From Corynebacterium felinum (GTDB lineage Bacteria; Actinomycetota; Actinomycetes; Mycobacteriales; Mycobacteriaceae), in contig NZ_CP047209.1 of NCBI RefSeq assembly GCF_030408755.1, positions 682,001 to 746,000 on the forward strand: a DNA stretch of 64,000 nt, read 5' to 3'. Below, piece by piece: positions 8,674 through 19,400 of the stretch (position 1 is the first letter of the stretch; the number at the start of each line of letters is the position of its first letter). The translations under genes and the position numbers were made by a program. The notes beneath the pieces are model-generated. The model had not been told where the DNA came from and did no database searches. It saw only the letters and a program-made list of their open reading frames with translations.

Positions 8674-10077
8674 CTAATCCTGAAACCTCTGCGTAGGACG
8701 CGAACGGTGACGCGAACGAGACGACTGCTCACGACCCGAACTCCGCTGCGCACGACCAGCCTTACCCACACGGCCACTACGGGCTGACCGCTGACCCCGA
8801 CTACTACCACGATTGCCCATAGAACGGGCAGAAATGCGAGCACCGAACACGCGCTTGGCCGAACCTACCTGATCGGTGGCATCGTCTGGAATATTCAAAG
8901 CAGCAAATAGCTCAGGTGAAGTACTGAACCACTGCGGAGGCTCACCGATACCTAACTCGAGTTCGTCATCGATATTCTTCCACTTATTCAACTCATCGTA
9001 CCCAACCAACGTCACCGCAGTTCCGGAATGCCCAGCCCTGCCAGTACGGCCAATACGGTGCACATAGGTCATCGGATCATCTGGAGTTTGATAGTTGATC
9101 ACATGGGTGACATCGTCAATGTCAATGCCGCGGGCAGCAACATCCGTGGCTACCAAAATATCAATCGCCTGCGCACGGAAAGCCTCCAATGAAGCCTCAC
9201 GGGCCTGCTGGTTCAAATCGCCGTGCACTGCCCCCACACTAAAACCGCGAGCAGCAAGATCCTCAGCCAGCTCGGCAGCGGAACGTTTGGTTCGGGTGAA
9301 AATGATCGTGCGACCGCGGTCTTTCGCTTGCAAAATCCGGGCGATACAACTTGGTTTATCCATCCGGTGAGAAGCGAAAACAATCTGTTGAGTACTTGCA
9401 TGAGTCGCGCTGGTATCAGTCTGTTCGGCACGAATATGGACCGGCTGATGCAAGAAAGTACGTGCTAAGGAAAGCACCGCGCCGGGCATTGTGGCGGAGA
9501 ACAGCATCGTTTGATGCTCATGTGTTAACGCCGACATGAGTTTTTCCACATCTGGGAAGAACCCAAGATCAAGCATTTCGTCAGCCTCATCCAGCACCAA
9601 AATGGCCACTCGGTCGAGTGCCAAAATATTGCGGTGATACAAATCCAACAAGCGGCCAGGGGTACCCACCACAACATCGGCGCCGGACTTCAGCAGCTGG
9701 GTTTGTTCCTCAATTGGGCGCCCACCATAAATGGTGCGTACCTGGATAGGGGTGTATTTGGCTGCCCTAGCCAAATCATCGCCAACCTGAACCGCGAGTT
9801 CACGAGTCGGAACAACCACGAGTGCGCGACAAGTGCCATCTAATTCCTCAATATCTGCAGAGTCAAACACTCGATCGAGCAGTGGGACGCCGAAGCCATA
9901 GGTTTTACCCATGCCCGTGCGCGCTTGGCCAATCAGATCACGCCCCTCTAGCGCAATGGGGAGCGTGAGCTCCTGAATTGCAAAAGTGTGGGTGATGCCC
10001 ATCTCGAAAAGAGCGTGGGTGATTTCGACCGCAACACCGAGAGAGAAAAAAGTTGGCTGAGTATTTTTGTCCGACAC
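8674..10077 (-). CDS. rhlE: DEAD-box ATP-dependent RNA helicase, RhlE type
   Basis: 467 residues from the GTG at 10075-10077 (SDKNTQPTFFSLGV). All helicase motifs are present: Q motif (GITHTFAIQ), I (ARTGMGKT, where family members usually have ATGSGKT or AQTGSGKT), Ia (PTRELA), II (DEAD), III (SAT), IV (IIFTRT), V (ATDVAARGIDID) and VI (HRIGRTGRAG). The last 60 or so residues are Arg/Ser/Gly-rich, a likely RNA-binding tail. The frame extends upstream to 10161, but a TAGTAT box lies seven bases before the chosen GTG, which suits leaderless initiation. A role in RNA remodelling or ribosome assembly is expected from the family. Confidence 0.93.
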   Translation of the reverse strand: MSDKNTQPTFFSLGVAVEITHALFEMGITHTFAIQELTLPIALEGRDLIGQARTGMGKTYGFGVPLLDRVFDSADIEELDGTCRALVVVPTRELAVQVGDDLARAAKYTPIQVRTIYGGRPIEEQTQLLKSGADVVVGTPGRLLDLYHRNILALDRVAILVLDEADEMLDLGFFPDVEKLMSALTHEHQTMLFSATMPGAVLSLARTFLHQPVHIRAEQTDTSATHASTQQIVFASHRMDKPSCIARILQAKDRGRTIIFTRTKRSAAELAEDLAARGFSVGAVHGDLNQQAREASLEAFRAQAIDILVATDVAARGIDIDDVTHVINYQTPDDPMTYVHRIGRTGRAGHSGTAVTLVGYDELNKWKNIDDELELGIGEPPQWFSTSPELFAALNIPDDATDQVGSAKRVFGARISARSMGNRGSSRGQRSARSGRVGKAGRAQRSSGREQSSRSRHRSRPTQRFQD

Positions 10078-10084
10078 ACAATAA

Positions 10085-10090
10085 ATACTA
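10085..10090 (-). promoter_or_regulatory. -10 box of rhlE (leaderless)
   Basis: TAGTAT on the minus strand, seven bases before the GTG start, with no ribosome binding site between them. Confidence 0.5.
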
Positions 10091-10413
10091 CTGTGCGTAC
10101 ACACATAACGGAGTCCTCGGGTGAAAACGCAACCCCCGCACACCGAGTATTCGCCCCGCACGTTTCTTCATGCTGCCACCGTGCGAAGTAGATTGTGAAA
10201 GACACAACGAAGAATGTGTCATATCACCCAATACGTGCATGTCGGTACAGAAACTGGTGTGCATCCGAAGGTGGAAAGATCTATCACATGCCCATAATGA
10301 ATGCACGTAAAGATCACACTACGAAGAGTGTATAGGTGCAAAAATACGGGTTTTCTAGGTTAAGATGGGGGCGCATATTTCATGTGTGTTAGGTCTAAGT
10401 GAAGGAGAGAAGA

Positions 10414-10641
10414 ATGGACATCAAGATTGGTTTCGCTGATTCCCCGCGCGAACTCGTCGTCAGCAGCAATGAAAGTCAAGAAGAGGTTACGGCAAAGGTA
10501 TCCGAGGCTCTTCATGCTGGCGTCGGAGTTCTCGAACTCACCGATGATAAGGGGCGACGCTACCTCGTGCGCAACGATCGCATCGCCTACGTTGAGATCG
10601 GTGCACTGACTGCCCGCACTGTAGGTTTTGCAGGTGCCTAA
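10414..10641 (+). CDS. DUF3107 protein
   Basis: 75 residues from the ATG at 10414, which has AAGGAG upstream (an in-frame GTG at 10399 overlaps that site and is rejected). The sequence MDIKIGFADSPRELVVSS and the C-terminal DRIAYVEIG are typical of the small DUF3107 family found in all mycolata. Function unknown. The gene lies five bases before the DUF3152 gene and divergent from rhlE, as in mycobacteria. Confidence 0.9.
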   Translation: MDIKIGFADSPRELVVSSNESQEEVTAKVSEALHAGVGVLELTDDKGRRYLVRNDRIAYVEIGALTARTVGFAGA

Positions 10642-10646
10642 TAGCA

Positions 10647-11696
10647 GTGTCTGGCAACGCTGAAGATCCGCGGTCTCGGCGCCCTCAACGGCGAAATCCC
10701 GTGCCACATCGCGAACATGCAGTGGCGCGGGATTCTTCCGCACATCCCAAACGGGCCCTACCGCCCCAAAACACGCCCCCACAACGAAGCGCTGATGAGT
10801 CTTTTCTTGTGCGTTTCGCAAGGCAGTACGGTTGGCGTGCCTACGCTATCCCGGTGCTCGCAGTCATCACACTGTGGGTGCTTTACGACGTCGTCACGCA
10901 CCCGATCGAAAACTCACAGTCGCTGATTGCACAAGCATCACAACAGCAAAGCAACCCTGATAACACCGCGACATCCAACGCCGAACAAGGTGGCGAAAAC
11001 AGTCGCGGTGCCGGACCCAGCCCTGCCGGAAAACAACTCCCTGCTTTGCAAGCCACCCAACTGCCCAACGGTGGTTCTTTTACAGTCAAAGGCACCGGTC
11101 ACTATCGCACAGTAGGAAAACCTGGTGCGGCAGCGGGGCAAGGGACGGAAAAAACCTTCCGATATGTGATTGAAATTGAGGAAGGGATTAATACTGCTTC
11201 CTATGGTGGTGATGACGCTTTCGCGGCCATGGTTGATGCGACTTTGACGAGTGTTAAGGGGTGGACACATGATCCGAGGTTCCGTTTTGAGCACATTCAG
11301 GCCAGCGATGGTGTCGAGCCTGATCTGAGGATCCAACTGACGAGTGTTGAGACCACGCATGCGACCTGCGGTACTGATATTGCGATGGAAACGTCATGTT
11401 TCTACGCGGTGGGGAACAGGGTTGTGATCAACGAATCACGGTGGGTTCGCGGTGCTACTCCTTTCCAAGGAGACCTTGGTGGTTACCGCCACTATTTGAT
11501 CAATCATGAGGTGGGGCATGGGATTGGTTTTGCCCAGCATGCTCCGTGTGGTGGAAATGGGCAGCTGGCTCCGGTGATGATGCAACAGACCATGAGTTTG
11601 AGCAACACAGAGCTTTTTGCCATTAACCCGCAAGAAACCTACAAAGATGATGGTTTTGTCTGTATTGCTAACCCGTGGCCGTATCCACACGCCTAA
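10647..11696 (+). CDS. DUF3152 membrane-anchored putative metzincin-like protease
   Basis: 349 residues from the GTG at 10647. It has a basic N-terminus, one transmembrane helix at about residues 69-89 (YAIPVLAVITLWVLYDVV), a low-complexity linker and a C-terminal DUF3152 domain (about 150-349). The domain carries NHEVGHGIGFAQHAPC, a HExxHxxG zinc motif whose third His is shifted by one position from the metzincin consensus. Four other cysteines could form disulfides outside the membrane. Peptidase activity is inferred only from the motif. It probably shares an operon with the DUF3107 gene. The first third of the gene is C-rich at third codon positions and the rest is G/T-rich. Confidence 0.82.
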   Translation: MSGNAEDPRSRRPQRRNPVPHREHAVARDSSAHPKRALPPQNTPPQRSADESFLVRFARQYGWRAYAIPVLAVITLWVLYDVVTHPIENSQSLIAQASQQQSNPDNTATSNAEQGGENSRGAGPSPAGKQLPALQATQLPNGGSFTVKGTGHYRTVGKPGAAAGQGTEKTFRYVIEIEEGINTASYGGDDAFAAMVDATLTSVKGWTHDPRFRFEHIQASDGVEPDLRIQLTSVETTHATCGTDIAMETSCFYAVGNRVVINESRWVRGATPFQGDLGGYRHYLINHEVGHGIGFAQHAPCGGNGQLAPVMMQQTMSLSNTELFAINPQETYKDDGFVCIANPWPYPHA

Positions 11697-11716
11697 ACCG
11701 TGATATATAGTGCGCT

Positions 11717-11750
11717 CTTCTTCCCCACATTTTTCAGTTTGGGGAAGAAG
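11717..11750 (+). terminator. Terminator after the DUF3152 gene
   Basis: 11-bp perfect stem (CTTCTTCCCCA / TGGGGAAGAAG) with a T-rich loop, followed by GGTTTT. Confidence 0.75.
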
Positions 11751-12033
11751 GGTTTTGACGTTTCATCAATGCCACTAGGGTGCCAGCAACGCTGAGAAAA
11801 ACCACATCTAGCATTGACAAGAACACCGAACGTGGCGTGTGTGGGTAGTACTGGCAGTGCAAAAGCCACTGATACCGCCATAGCTGTAGTTTATGTGGCA
11901 TTCGCTCCTGTGGCCCTTGTGCATATTTTAGTTCAGCATGTTGTTGGTGCCCGCCCTGTCGCATTGGTTTTTATAAAGAACTGATTGTCAAAGCCACACG
12001 CACATTCGCCAGCGAACGCACCGCGCTACCACG
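11751..12033. other. Gene-poor interval, possible gene remnant
   Basis: About 280 bp. On the plus strand an open frame of some 49 codons (about 11840-11990) encodes a hydrophobic stretch (YVAFAPVALVHILVQHVVGA), perhaps a membrane-protein remnant. It has no clear start signal or family. No promoter for the next gene stands out. Confidence 0.3.
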
Positions 12034-13140
12034 ATGGTCGATATGCTTAAAGGCATGGTCGATAATCCATCTTCGAGTGAACAATCCCCACGCACCCCAC
12101 AACCAGGGCGCCACCGGCGCGACCCCAACCACACCGCCCCTGACAATTGTGCTGACCACGTGGCCTCCGGCACAAATGAACGTGAAGACTCCAACGCCAC
12201 CATCATCTACCTGAGAAACAAACACGCAGCAGACACGGAAACAGACACCGACATCGCCGTCGACACCAACGCCGAGAACACAGACAGCACCACTCTCGTC
12301 GTGCCAGTGCATGTTCGCGACGTCTTCCACGCACCCACCCAAGACGAAGCCCGACAACTCGGACCCGCTTGGGACTATGGCTGGCGTATTGGAAGCACAG
12401 TTCTCATCCACGTCGTCCACCCCGACCGCGCCGCCTGGAGTGCCCGCGTGCGTGAAACACTCAAAGTTCACGGCGTGCGTATGGTACGCCCCATCCGCTC
12501 CACCGACGGCCGATTCATCAACGCCGGATGGCGCGCCTCCACCTATATCGCAGGCAACCCGGCGCGCCGGGTAGATGAAACAGTGGCAGCGGCATTGCGT
12601 TTAGATACTGCGCTTAAAGAAGTGCCAATTCCTGATAGTTTGGTGGCTTGGGATGCCACAGATGTATTCGTGGTTGCTGATCGGGCGGCATGGGTGGAAG
12701 AACCTGTGGTTGTGTTAGATCCTGAGATTCCTGCTCATGAGACTGCATTGCGTTTAGTGTCACGAGTGCGGCGTTTTTGGCGTGACTTGGTTGATGCAGA
12801 TGGGGCTAAGCTACCTGTTCAGGTCACGCATGCTGATATGTTTGCTACCACGATTTATTCTGGTGCGCAGGCGCCAGCGGTTACAGACCTGGTCGGTGTA
12901 GTGCATCCGTTTGGGTATACCGCGGCCCAAACTATTGTGGATGCTTTGATGATGAACGCGGTTGATCCAGGAGTGATTGATCGCTATCGACACATTGAGC
13001 ACTTGGATCAGCTTTTGGTGCGTGCGTTGCTCTACCGTTTGTATGTGCATGCGCTTCACCCCGATGCAACAGCAAATACCGGCACTAACTTGGAATGGGT
13101 TACCCAAGTGGTCACAGGGAAGGTGGATGTGAGAATGTAA
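12034..13140 (+). CDS. TIGR02569 family protein (aminoglycoside-phosphotransferase-like fold)
   Basis: 368 residues from the ATG at 12034. The conserved part begins near residue 89 (VPVHVRDVF) and includes WSARVRETL, VRPIRSTDGRFINAGWRAS, NPARRVDETVAAALRLDTAL and VTHADMF, typical of the actinobacterial TIGR02569 family. The first 88 residues are low-complexity and acidic. A GTG at 12301 would give 279 residues, closer to the usual family length, so the true start is open. Function unknown. It stops four bases before adnA and is probably co-transcribed, as in mycobacteria. Codon use changes abruptly at 12558-12571. Confidence 0.8.
   Translation: MVDMLKGMVDNPSSSEQSPRTPQPGRHRRDPNHTAPDNCADHVASGTNEREDSNATIIYLRNKHAADTETDTDIAVDTNAENTDSTTLVVPVHVRDVFHAPTQDEARQLGPAWDYGWRIGSTVLIHVVHPDRAAWSARVRETLKVHGVRMVRPIRSTDGRFINAGWRASTYIAGNPARRVDETVAAALRLDTALKEVPIPDSLVAWDATDVFVVADRAAWVEEPVVVLDPEIPAHETALRLVSRVRRFWRDLVDADGAKLPVQVTHADMFATTIYSGAQAPAVTDLVGVVHPFGYTAAQTIVDALMMNAVDPGVIDRYRHIEHLDQLLVRALLYRLYVHALHPDATANTGTNLEWVTQVVTGKVDVRM
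12558..12571. repeat. Perfect 14-bp palindrome CCCGGCGCGCCGGG at a composition switch
   Basis: It lies inside the TIGR02569 gene. Upstream codons end mainly in C; downstream codons end mainly in T or G. Twelve bases (CGGCGCGCCGGG) recur at 21393-21404 inside nudC, at another switch. Confidence 0.6.
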
Positions 13141-13144
13141 ATTA

Positions 13145-16100
13145 ATGACTGTTGTGCCCGCATCCGATAGGAACACTGTTGGTGAGATTCCCCGCACCCC
13201 ACAGGTGCGCCTTGTACGTTCTCCGTTTGTCGACGTTCGGCGCGAGTGGAAAAACGACCTCTACCTGAACCAGGAAGGTCTGTGGCGACTTACTGGTGTA
13301 GCCGGGTCTGGGGTATCGAGTCTTGTGCTTGATTCTGTTGCGCGACGGATCGAACAAGGTGAAGATCCCGAGAATATCATTGTGATCGCTGCCAGCAAAG
13401 ATGCGGCGGCACGACTTCGCGCGGGGCTCGTGCGGAGAGTGGCACATCAGCATTATTCCTCCGCTGCAACCATCGTGCGGTCTGTCCACTCCTTGGCATT
13501 TGCGCTGTTGCGCAAAAAGTCAGATCAAGCCCTGCGTCTGATTACCGGTGCCGAGCAAGATGCGGTGATCCGTGAGCTGCTCCACGGCGATATCGAATTA
13601 ACTCAGGCACGACGGTGGCCTGCCGATTGCCGCGAAGGCGTGGGCATGGTGGGATTTGCGCGAGGATTGCGTGATTTTTTGCTGCGTGCAGTTGAGCGAG
13701 GACTAGGCCCACAAGATTTAGAAGAACTGGGGCAGACTTATCACCAACCAATGTGGACTGCTGCGGGTAGTTTTCTGCGGGAATACGAGCAAACCATGGC
13801 GTTGGGGCAGACTCATTCGCTTTCCGCATCCGAGCTGGTGAGTTTGGTGTTGGAGCACGATTTAGGTGATAGTCCGTGGTCTGCGGTGTTTGTCGATGAC
13901 GCTCAGCATTTCGATCCAAAATCAGCGGAGTTCGTTGGGCAGTTACTTAAAAATGCGCATTTTGGTGTGATCGCCGGGGACCCAGAGCAATCCGTGTTCC
14001 GATTCCGTGGCGCCCGCCCAGATTTTCTTCGTTCCTTCCCCGTAGACCACGAACTGCATCTGTCTGCCTCACACCGGGTGGTGCCAGGAGCACATAAACC
14101 CGGTGTGCGCTTTGAACTGTGTCATTCGGTGGGAAGCTTGCATGAACACGTGGCGGACACAGTACGAAGGGCAGCATTGCTTGACGGTGTTGCGTGGAAT
14201 GACATTGCTGTCGTTGTGCGCAGCTCAAGCGATATTGCGCCACTGCGTCGTGCGTTGTTGGCGGCAGGTGTTCCGGTACACATTGATGCCACGGCGATTG
14301 TCTTAAGCCAGCAGCCAGTTGTGTCGTCGTTGCTGATGGCGGTGCGCGCGGCTCGTGAAAGCATTAGTTACAGCGAACTGGAAGAGCTCGCCATCGGCCC
14401 TATTGGTGGTGCCGATCCTGTGACCTTGCGACGTTTGCTGCGCGGTCTTCGTCTAGCGGAACTGCGTCGCACAAAAGCAGTGGAATTATCGTTCCAGCAA
14501 CCTGAGCCGATTCGACGCGCCATTGAAGTGCTGGCGCAGCTGTGTCTTGAACCCAACCCAGACCCCGATTTAGTGGAGATCGTCGAAGAGATCCTTTCCC
14601 CGCGTGAGCACGATATTCTCAACCGAATCCGGCAAGTCATTGTTGCAGGTCGTATTGATGGCTCTGTGGAAGAAATCTTGTGGTCAATCTGGGCTGCAAC
14701 CGGTTTAGGCGAGCATCTTCTTGCAGTCAGTCTGCGGGGCGGGGCTACAGGATCGCAAGCAGATCGTGACCTTGATGCAGCCATGGCGCTTTTCGACGCC
14801 GCCGGCGACTTTGCCGAACGTCGCCCCACCGCGAGCATCGACTCATTTGTCGCCCACATCCGTGAGCAAGAACTGCCCACCGGTGTGCGCGACCGTCGCG
14901 TAGCAACACCACAAGCCGTCAACCTTCTCACCGCCCACGCCACGAGTGGGCAAGAATGGCACACCGTGGTCATTGCGGGAGTACAAGAATCCAGCTGGCC
15001 CTCACTTGGGGAAACAGGTGGACTTTTCGGGCAGGAAGAACTCGTCGATCTCATCGACGACGGCATTGAACCAGGCACACCGATCTCGCGAGTCTCCGAA
15101 AGAGTCAAGGAAGAAAAACGTCTCTTCCACATGGCAACCACCCGAGCAACCAAACAGTTAGTCATCGCAGCCGTCGACGCCCCCGATGCCAACGACGTGC
15201 AAGAACCCTCACGTTTCCTCCGCGACTACCTCGATGCGCACACTGAACCGGATACGAAAGACTTAACGCCTCACCCAGCTGACAGCGATGATCACAGCGC
15301 AGACAAGACGGCGTCGATAAGCGAAAGCACAGAAGAAAACACCTACCGTCGACTTCTGTCAGTACCTGCAATCGTGGCCGAATTACGGCGAGTACTGACC
15401 GATCCCCACAGCACCAAGGAACACAAAACCCAAGCCAGCCGACAACTCGCACGCCTTGCCACTGCAGGCGTTAACGGGGCACACCCCGAAGAATGGTGGG
15501 GAGTGGGGGGAAGCAGCACCTTAGCCGAACTGAACATTACAACACTGTCTCCTTCACGAATCGACATGGGACTACACTGCCCGCTGCGTGCTGTTCTCGG
15601 CACCATCGTGGAAGAAAAACAAACCCCAGTACCCCTGATGAAAGGCACCCTTCTGCATGCCTTCGCCGAAGCAATCGCCAACGGTGCCAACACCGACGAA
15701 GCCATGGACAAAGTAGTCCACGCCTACACCCGCATTCAAGAACTACCCGACTGGAAAAAAGACTCCGAACTTAAGCTGTGGCGCGATACACTCCACGCCA
15801 CAGCCACCTGGATATCGAATAGCCGCGGACGATTCGAAACAGCCGGAGTTGAAGTGCAAGCCACAGTCGAAGTAGCCGACGGAGTTGTGATTAACGGACG
15901 CATCGACCGGCTGGAAAAAACCGCAGACGGCAGCTTTCATATCATCGACTTCAAAACCGGCAAACAAGCAGTCACCGCCGAAGAAGCCAATAAACACCCC
16001 CAGTTGCTGGCCTACCAGCTTGCTGTGCACCACGGGCATTTTGATGGGACAAAAATCCGCACCGCCACCAACGCAGAACACAGCAGTATTGATGGTGCCA

Positions 16101-16339
16101 GCCTAATCTACGTGGAACAACACAACAGCAAAGGGATAACGATACGAACCCAAGCAAAGAAAACAGAAGCGGAACTACAAGAATTCGCCGATAGTCTCCC
16201 ACCTTTAGTGCAGCAGCTCAAAGGGCCCAAACTCTATGCTAGGGAATCGCCCAAATGCAATGGCTGCATGCTCCAAAGCATTTGCCCTGCCAAAGTTGCA
16301 GGCAAACAAACGCCCCATCCGACATCTTTGAGCACCTAA
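13145..16339 (+). CDS. adnA: AdnA subunit of the AdnAB helicase-nuclease
   Basis: 1064 residues. UvrD-like motor region followed by a RecB-type nuclease (GRIDRLEKT...IIDFKTGK...QLLAYQ, about residues 920-965). A four-Cys set suited to an iron-sulfur cluster is present: one Cys in LHCPLRAV (about 815) and three in KCNGCMLQSICP near the end. In mycobacteria AdnAB resects double-strand breaks. The Walker A loop reads GVAGSGVSS (residues 51-59), so the essential Lys is Val57, and motif II is VDDAQ. ATP hydrolysis by this subunit is therefore doubtful. This fits the mycobacterial enzyme, where AdnB is the main motor. adnB follows after 78 bp. Confidence 0.92.
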   Translation: MTVVPASDRNTVGEIPRTPQVRLVRSPFVDVRREWKNDLYLNQEGLWRLTGVAGSGVSSLVLDSVARRIEQGEDPENIIVIAASKDAAARLRAGLVRRVAHQHYSSAATIVRSVHSLAFALLRKKSDQALRLITGAEQDAVIRELLHGDIELTQARRWPADCREGVGMVGFARGLRDFLLRAVERGLGPQDLEELGQTYHQPMWTAAGSFLREYEQTMALGQTHSLSASELVSLVLEHDLGDSPWSAVFVDDAQHFDPKSAEFVGQLLKNAHFGVIAGDPEQSVFRFRGARPDFLRSFPVDHELHLSASHRVVPGAHKPGVRFELCHSVGSLHEHVADTVRRAALLDGVAWNDIAVVVRSSSDIAPLRRALLAAGVPVHIDATAIVLSQQPVVSSLLMAVRAARESISYSELEELAIGPIGGADPVTLRRLLRGLRLAELRRTKAVELSFQQPEPIRRAIEVLAQLCLEPNPDPDLVEIVEEILSPREHDILNRIRQVIVAGRIDGSVEEILWSIWAATGLGEHLLAVSLRGGATGSQADRDLDAAMALFDAAGDFAERRPTASIDSFVAHIREQELPTGVRDRRVATPQAVNLLTAHATSGQEWHTVVIAGVQESSWPSLGETGGLFGQEELVDLIDDGIEPGTPISRVSERVKEEKRLFHMATTRATKQLVIAAVDAPDANDVQEPSRFLRDYLDAHTEPDTKDLTPHPADSDDHSADKTASISESTEENTYRRLLSVPAIVAELRRVLTDPHSTKEHKTQASRQLARLATAGVNGAHPEEWWGVGGSSTLAELNITTLSPSRIDMGLHCPLRAVLGTIVEEKQTPVPLMKGTLLHAFAEAIANGANTDEAMDKVVHAYTRIQELPDWKKDSELKLWRDTLHATATWISNSRGRFETAGVEVQATVEVADGVVINGRIDRLEKTADGSFHIIDFKTGKQAVTAEEANKHPQLLAYQLAVHHGHFDGTKIRTATNAEHSSIDGASLIYVEQHNSKGITIRTQAKKTEAELQEFADSLPPLVQQLKGPKLYARESPKCNGCMLQSICPAKVAGKQTPHPTSLST

Positions 16340-16417
16340 GAAGAACGCCACCTGTCCTTAGTCCACAATGAGGGCGTACAACCTTAAGCTTTGCCGACCT
16401 CTTTTTTGAAGGTAAAC

Positions 16418-19400
16418 ATGAACGTAAACTTTTCGCACACACACGCCGGTATGACAGGTCACAGCAGCATCCGCGTTGATCCTGTCACCCTTGCTGGAAT
16501 GCTGGGGCAAAAATTCCCGCCCACCGAGCAACAAGCAGAGGTCATCGCAGCCGAATTAGGGCCCATGCTGGTAGTCGCAGGCGCAGGAGCGGGTAAAACC
16601 GAAACAATGGCGGCGCGAGTCGTGTGGCTCGCTGCAAACGGAATGATCGAACCAGACCGTGTGCTTGGCTTAACATTTACCCGAAAAGCAGCCCAACAGC
16701 TATCCGCACGTATCCGTTCACGACTCCAACAATTAGCAGGTATCCCGGAACTCGCGGCATTAGATCCCACCGGAACACTTGCGCGAAACCTCTCAACCAT
16801 CGCGCCCACGGTTTCCACCTACGATGCCTTTGCCGGAAAACTCATCGCTGAATTTGGTTTGCTGCTGCCCGTGGAGCCTTCATCACGAATGATCTCCCAA
16901 ACCGAACTGTTTACAATCGCCTACGATGTACTAGCCAACTATGGGGGTGAACTAGCAAGCTCGTTGAGCATGGATTCGGCAGTATCAAAACTTCTTGATC
17001 TCGTCTCCGAGCTGGACAATCACATGGTCGCAGCCCAAGATGTGATTGAAGAAACAGCCCCGTTTGTTGATTTATTTGAGCAACTACCCAAAGCCCCGAG
17101 GCAACGCGATCATCTCAGCGCCACCATGGAGAAATACAGGGACACCCAACTGGTGCGGTTGCAGTACTTGCCACTGGCGAAGATCTTGAAGCAACGCCTC
17201 AGCGAGAACAACCTCATGACATTCGGCGAACAAATGTCCCTCGCCGCGAAGCTGGCACAGCAGCACCCGAAAGTCGGCAAAATCCTACACAGCCGTTTCG
17301 ACTGCATCATGCTCGATGAATACCAAGACACATCCCACGCCCAGCGGGTATTGTTGTCGAATCTTTTCCGCGGGCAACCTGTCACCGCCGTGGGCGATCC
17401 CATGCAATCGATCTACGGGTGGCGTGGAGCAACCGCTGCAAACCTTGAACGATTCGTCACCGATTTCGTTCACCCAGGCCAACCTGCAGCACCGAAAAAA
17501 GAACTCACCATGAGTTTCAGAAACCCACCGGCTGTTTTACAGTTGGCAAACGCCGTAGCCGGAACCGTTTTGGGCCCAGAAAACGACCCCAAACGCCCAG
17601 TACAACCACTAGTGTCTTTACCTAATTCAGCACCAGGAGAGGTTGAATTCGGATACTACGCCACCCCAGAGGCAGAACGTGAAGCAGTCGCCGAGACACT
17701 TGCACAAGCCTATCGGCAGCGGGAGGAAGGTGAATTTACCGCCGCCGTACTGGTGCGTAAACGCGGACACATGGCACCAATGGCCCTTGCCCTCCAAGAA
17801 CACGGCGTGCCGGTGGAAATCGTGGGAAGTGAAGGCTTGCTCGACATCCCCGAAGTTGCTGATCTCATCGCTGTAGCCACGATGCTGATTCGCCCCACCG
17901 ATTCACACGCAGCGCTTCGTGTCTTAACCTCACCCATGGTGGGACTAGGCGCGCACGACCTGCAGATTCTTGCCAAACGTGCCCGCAACTTGAAAGGGCG
18001 CACTCAGAGCAATGATGCACTTTCGCAGCCACGAACCCCGATGGAGAAGCTCGAACAGATCATTGCCACCACCGTTCCCGAACCCGAAGAGTCCATCGTG
18101 GGGCTTGCCGACGCCGTCGCCGATCTTGGCGAAGCAGAAGGATACACCCTAAAGGGGCGGGCACAACTAGCACGCTTGAGCTCTAAGCTACGCCGACTGC
18201 GCACCCAAGCCCTCAACCAGCCACTTCCTGATCTGTTCGCACACATCGAACAGGTGATGGGAATCCGTACAGAAGTGCTCAGCAGGGAAGACCCTCACAA
18301 AGATGGTGCGGCAGGAACCTCACACCTCGATCGTTTCCACCAAGAAGTAGCCCAATTCGCACACATACCTGGCACCACCTTGAACCAGCTACTGGACTAT
18401 TTCGAGCTCGCGCGAGTGCACGATAAAGGGTTAAACCCTGGCGAGGTACATGTACGTGCCGATCGTGTGCAGATTCTGACTGCACATAAAGCGAAAGGCC
18501 TAGAGTGGAAAATCGTCTGTGTGCTTCATGCCGACCAAGACACCTACGCAGGCAAAGTGAGCACATGGATTACGGATGAGTCGAAGGTTCCGTCAACGTT
18601 GCGTGGTGATGCACAAGAAGAGTTGGACCAATCCGGTGCCCCCATTTTGGATACGTCGTTTCTGGAAAACCGGAAAGAGTTTGCAGACGCGATGAAAGCA
18701 CACATCGAGGAGTTTAAAAAAGGCGCCGCAGAGGAAAATACGCGACTATTTTACGTGGCGATGACACGAAGCGAACACAGACTTATCGTTACTGCCTCAC
18801 ACAATCCTTCACGGAAAAAACCACTGAAACCTTATGAGCATTTTGAACTCATCGCACAACTGCGCCCTGATGCCGTACAGCAGTGGTTTGACGCGAGTGA
18901 ACATGAACAGGGCGAGGGACCACAAATGACAGTCCCCGATGGGTACTTCCCACAGGAAATATCCACACCTGCGCTTGAAACAGCAGCCCACAGCGTGACT
19001 TCGGCATGCCAACAATTGCCTGAGTTAAATACCGATTACGAAATTTTCACCCAGTGGGAGCAAGACGTCACCGCACTCATTGACGAGCAGCAACGACTCC
19101 AAGCCGCACACATAGAAGTAGAACTGTCCTCTGAGCTCACAGCCACAGACATCGTGGCCTTGCAAGACAACCCAGAACACTTCGCCCGCAGGCAGCGACG
19201 CCCCATCCCGTTCAAACCCAATACCTATGCCAAACGCGGAACCGCTTTCCACTCGTGGCTAGAAGAGCGATTCTCAGGACAAAGCCTTTTGGATGAAGAC
19301 CAACTACCAGGCATCGATGAGGACATGCCCGAAGAACAACTCGAACAGCTGAAAGAATCCTTCCTCAACTCACCGTGGGCTTTCCGCACACCAACATACG

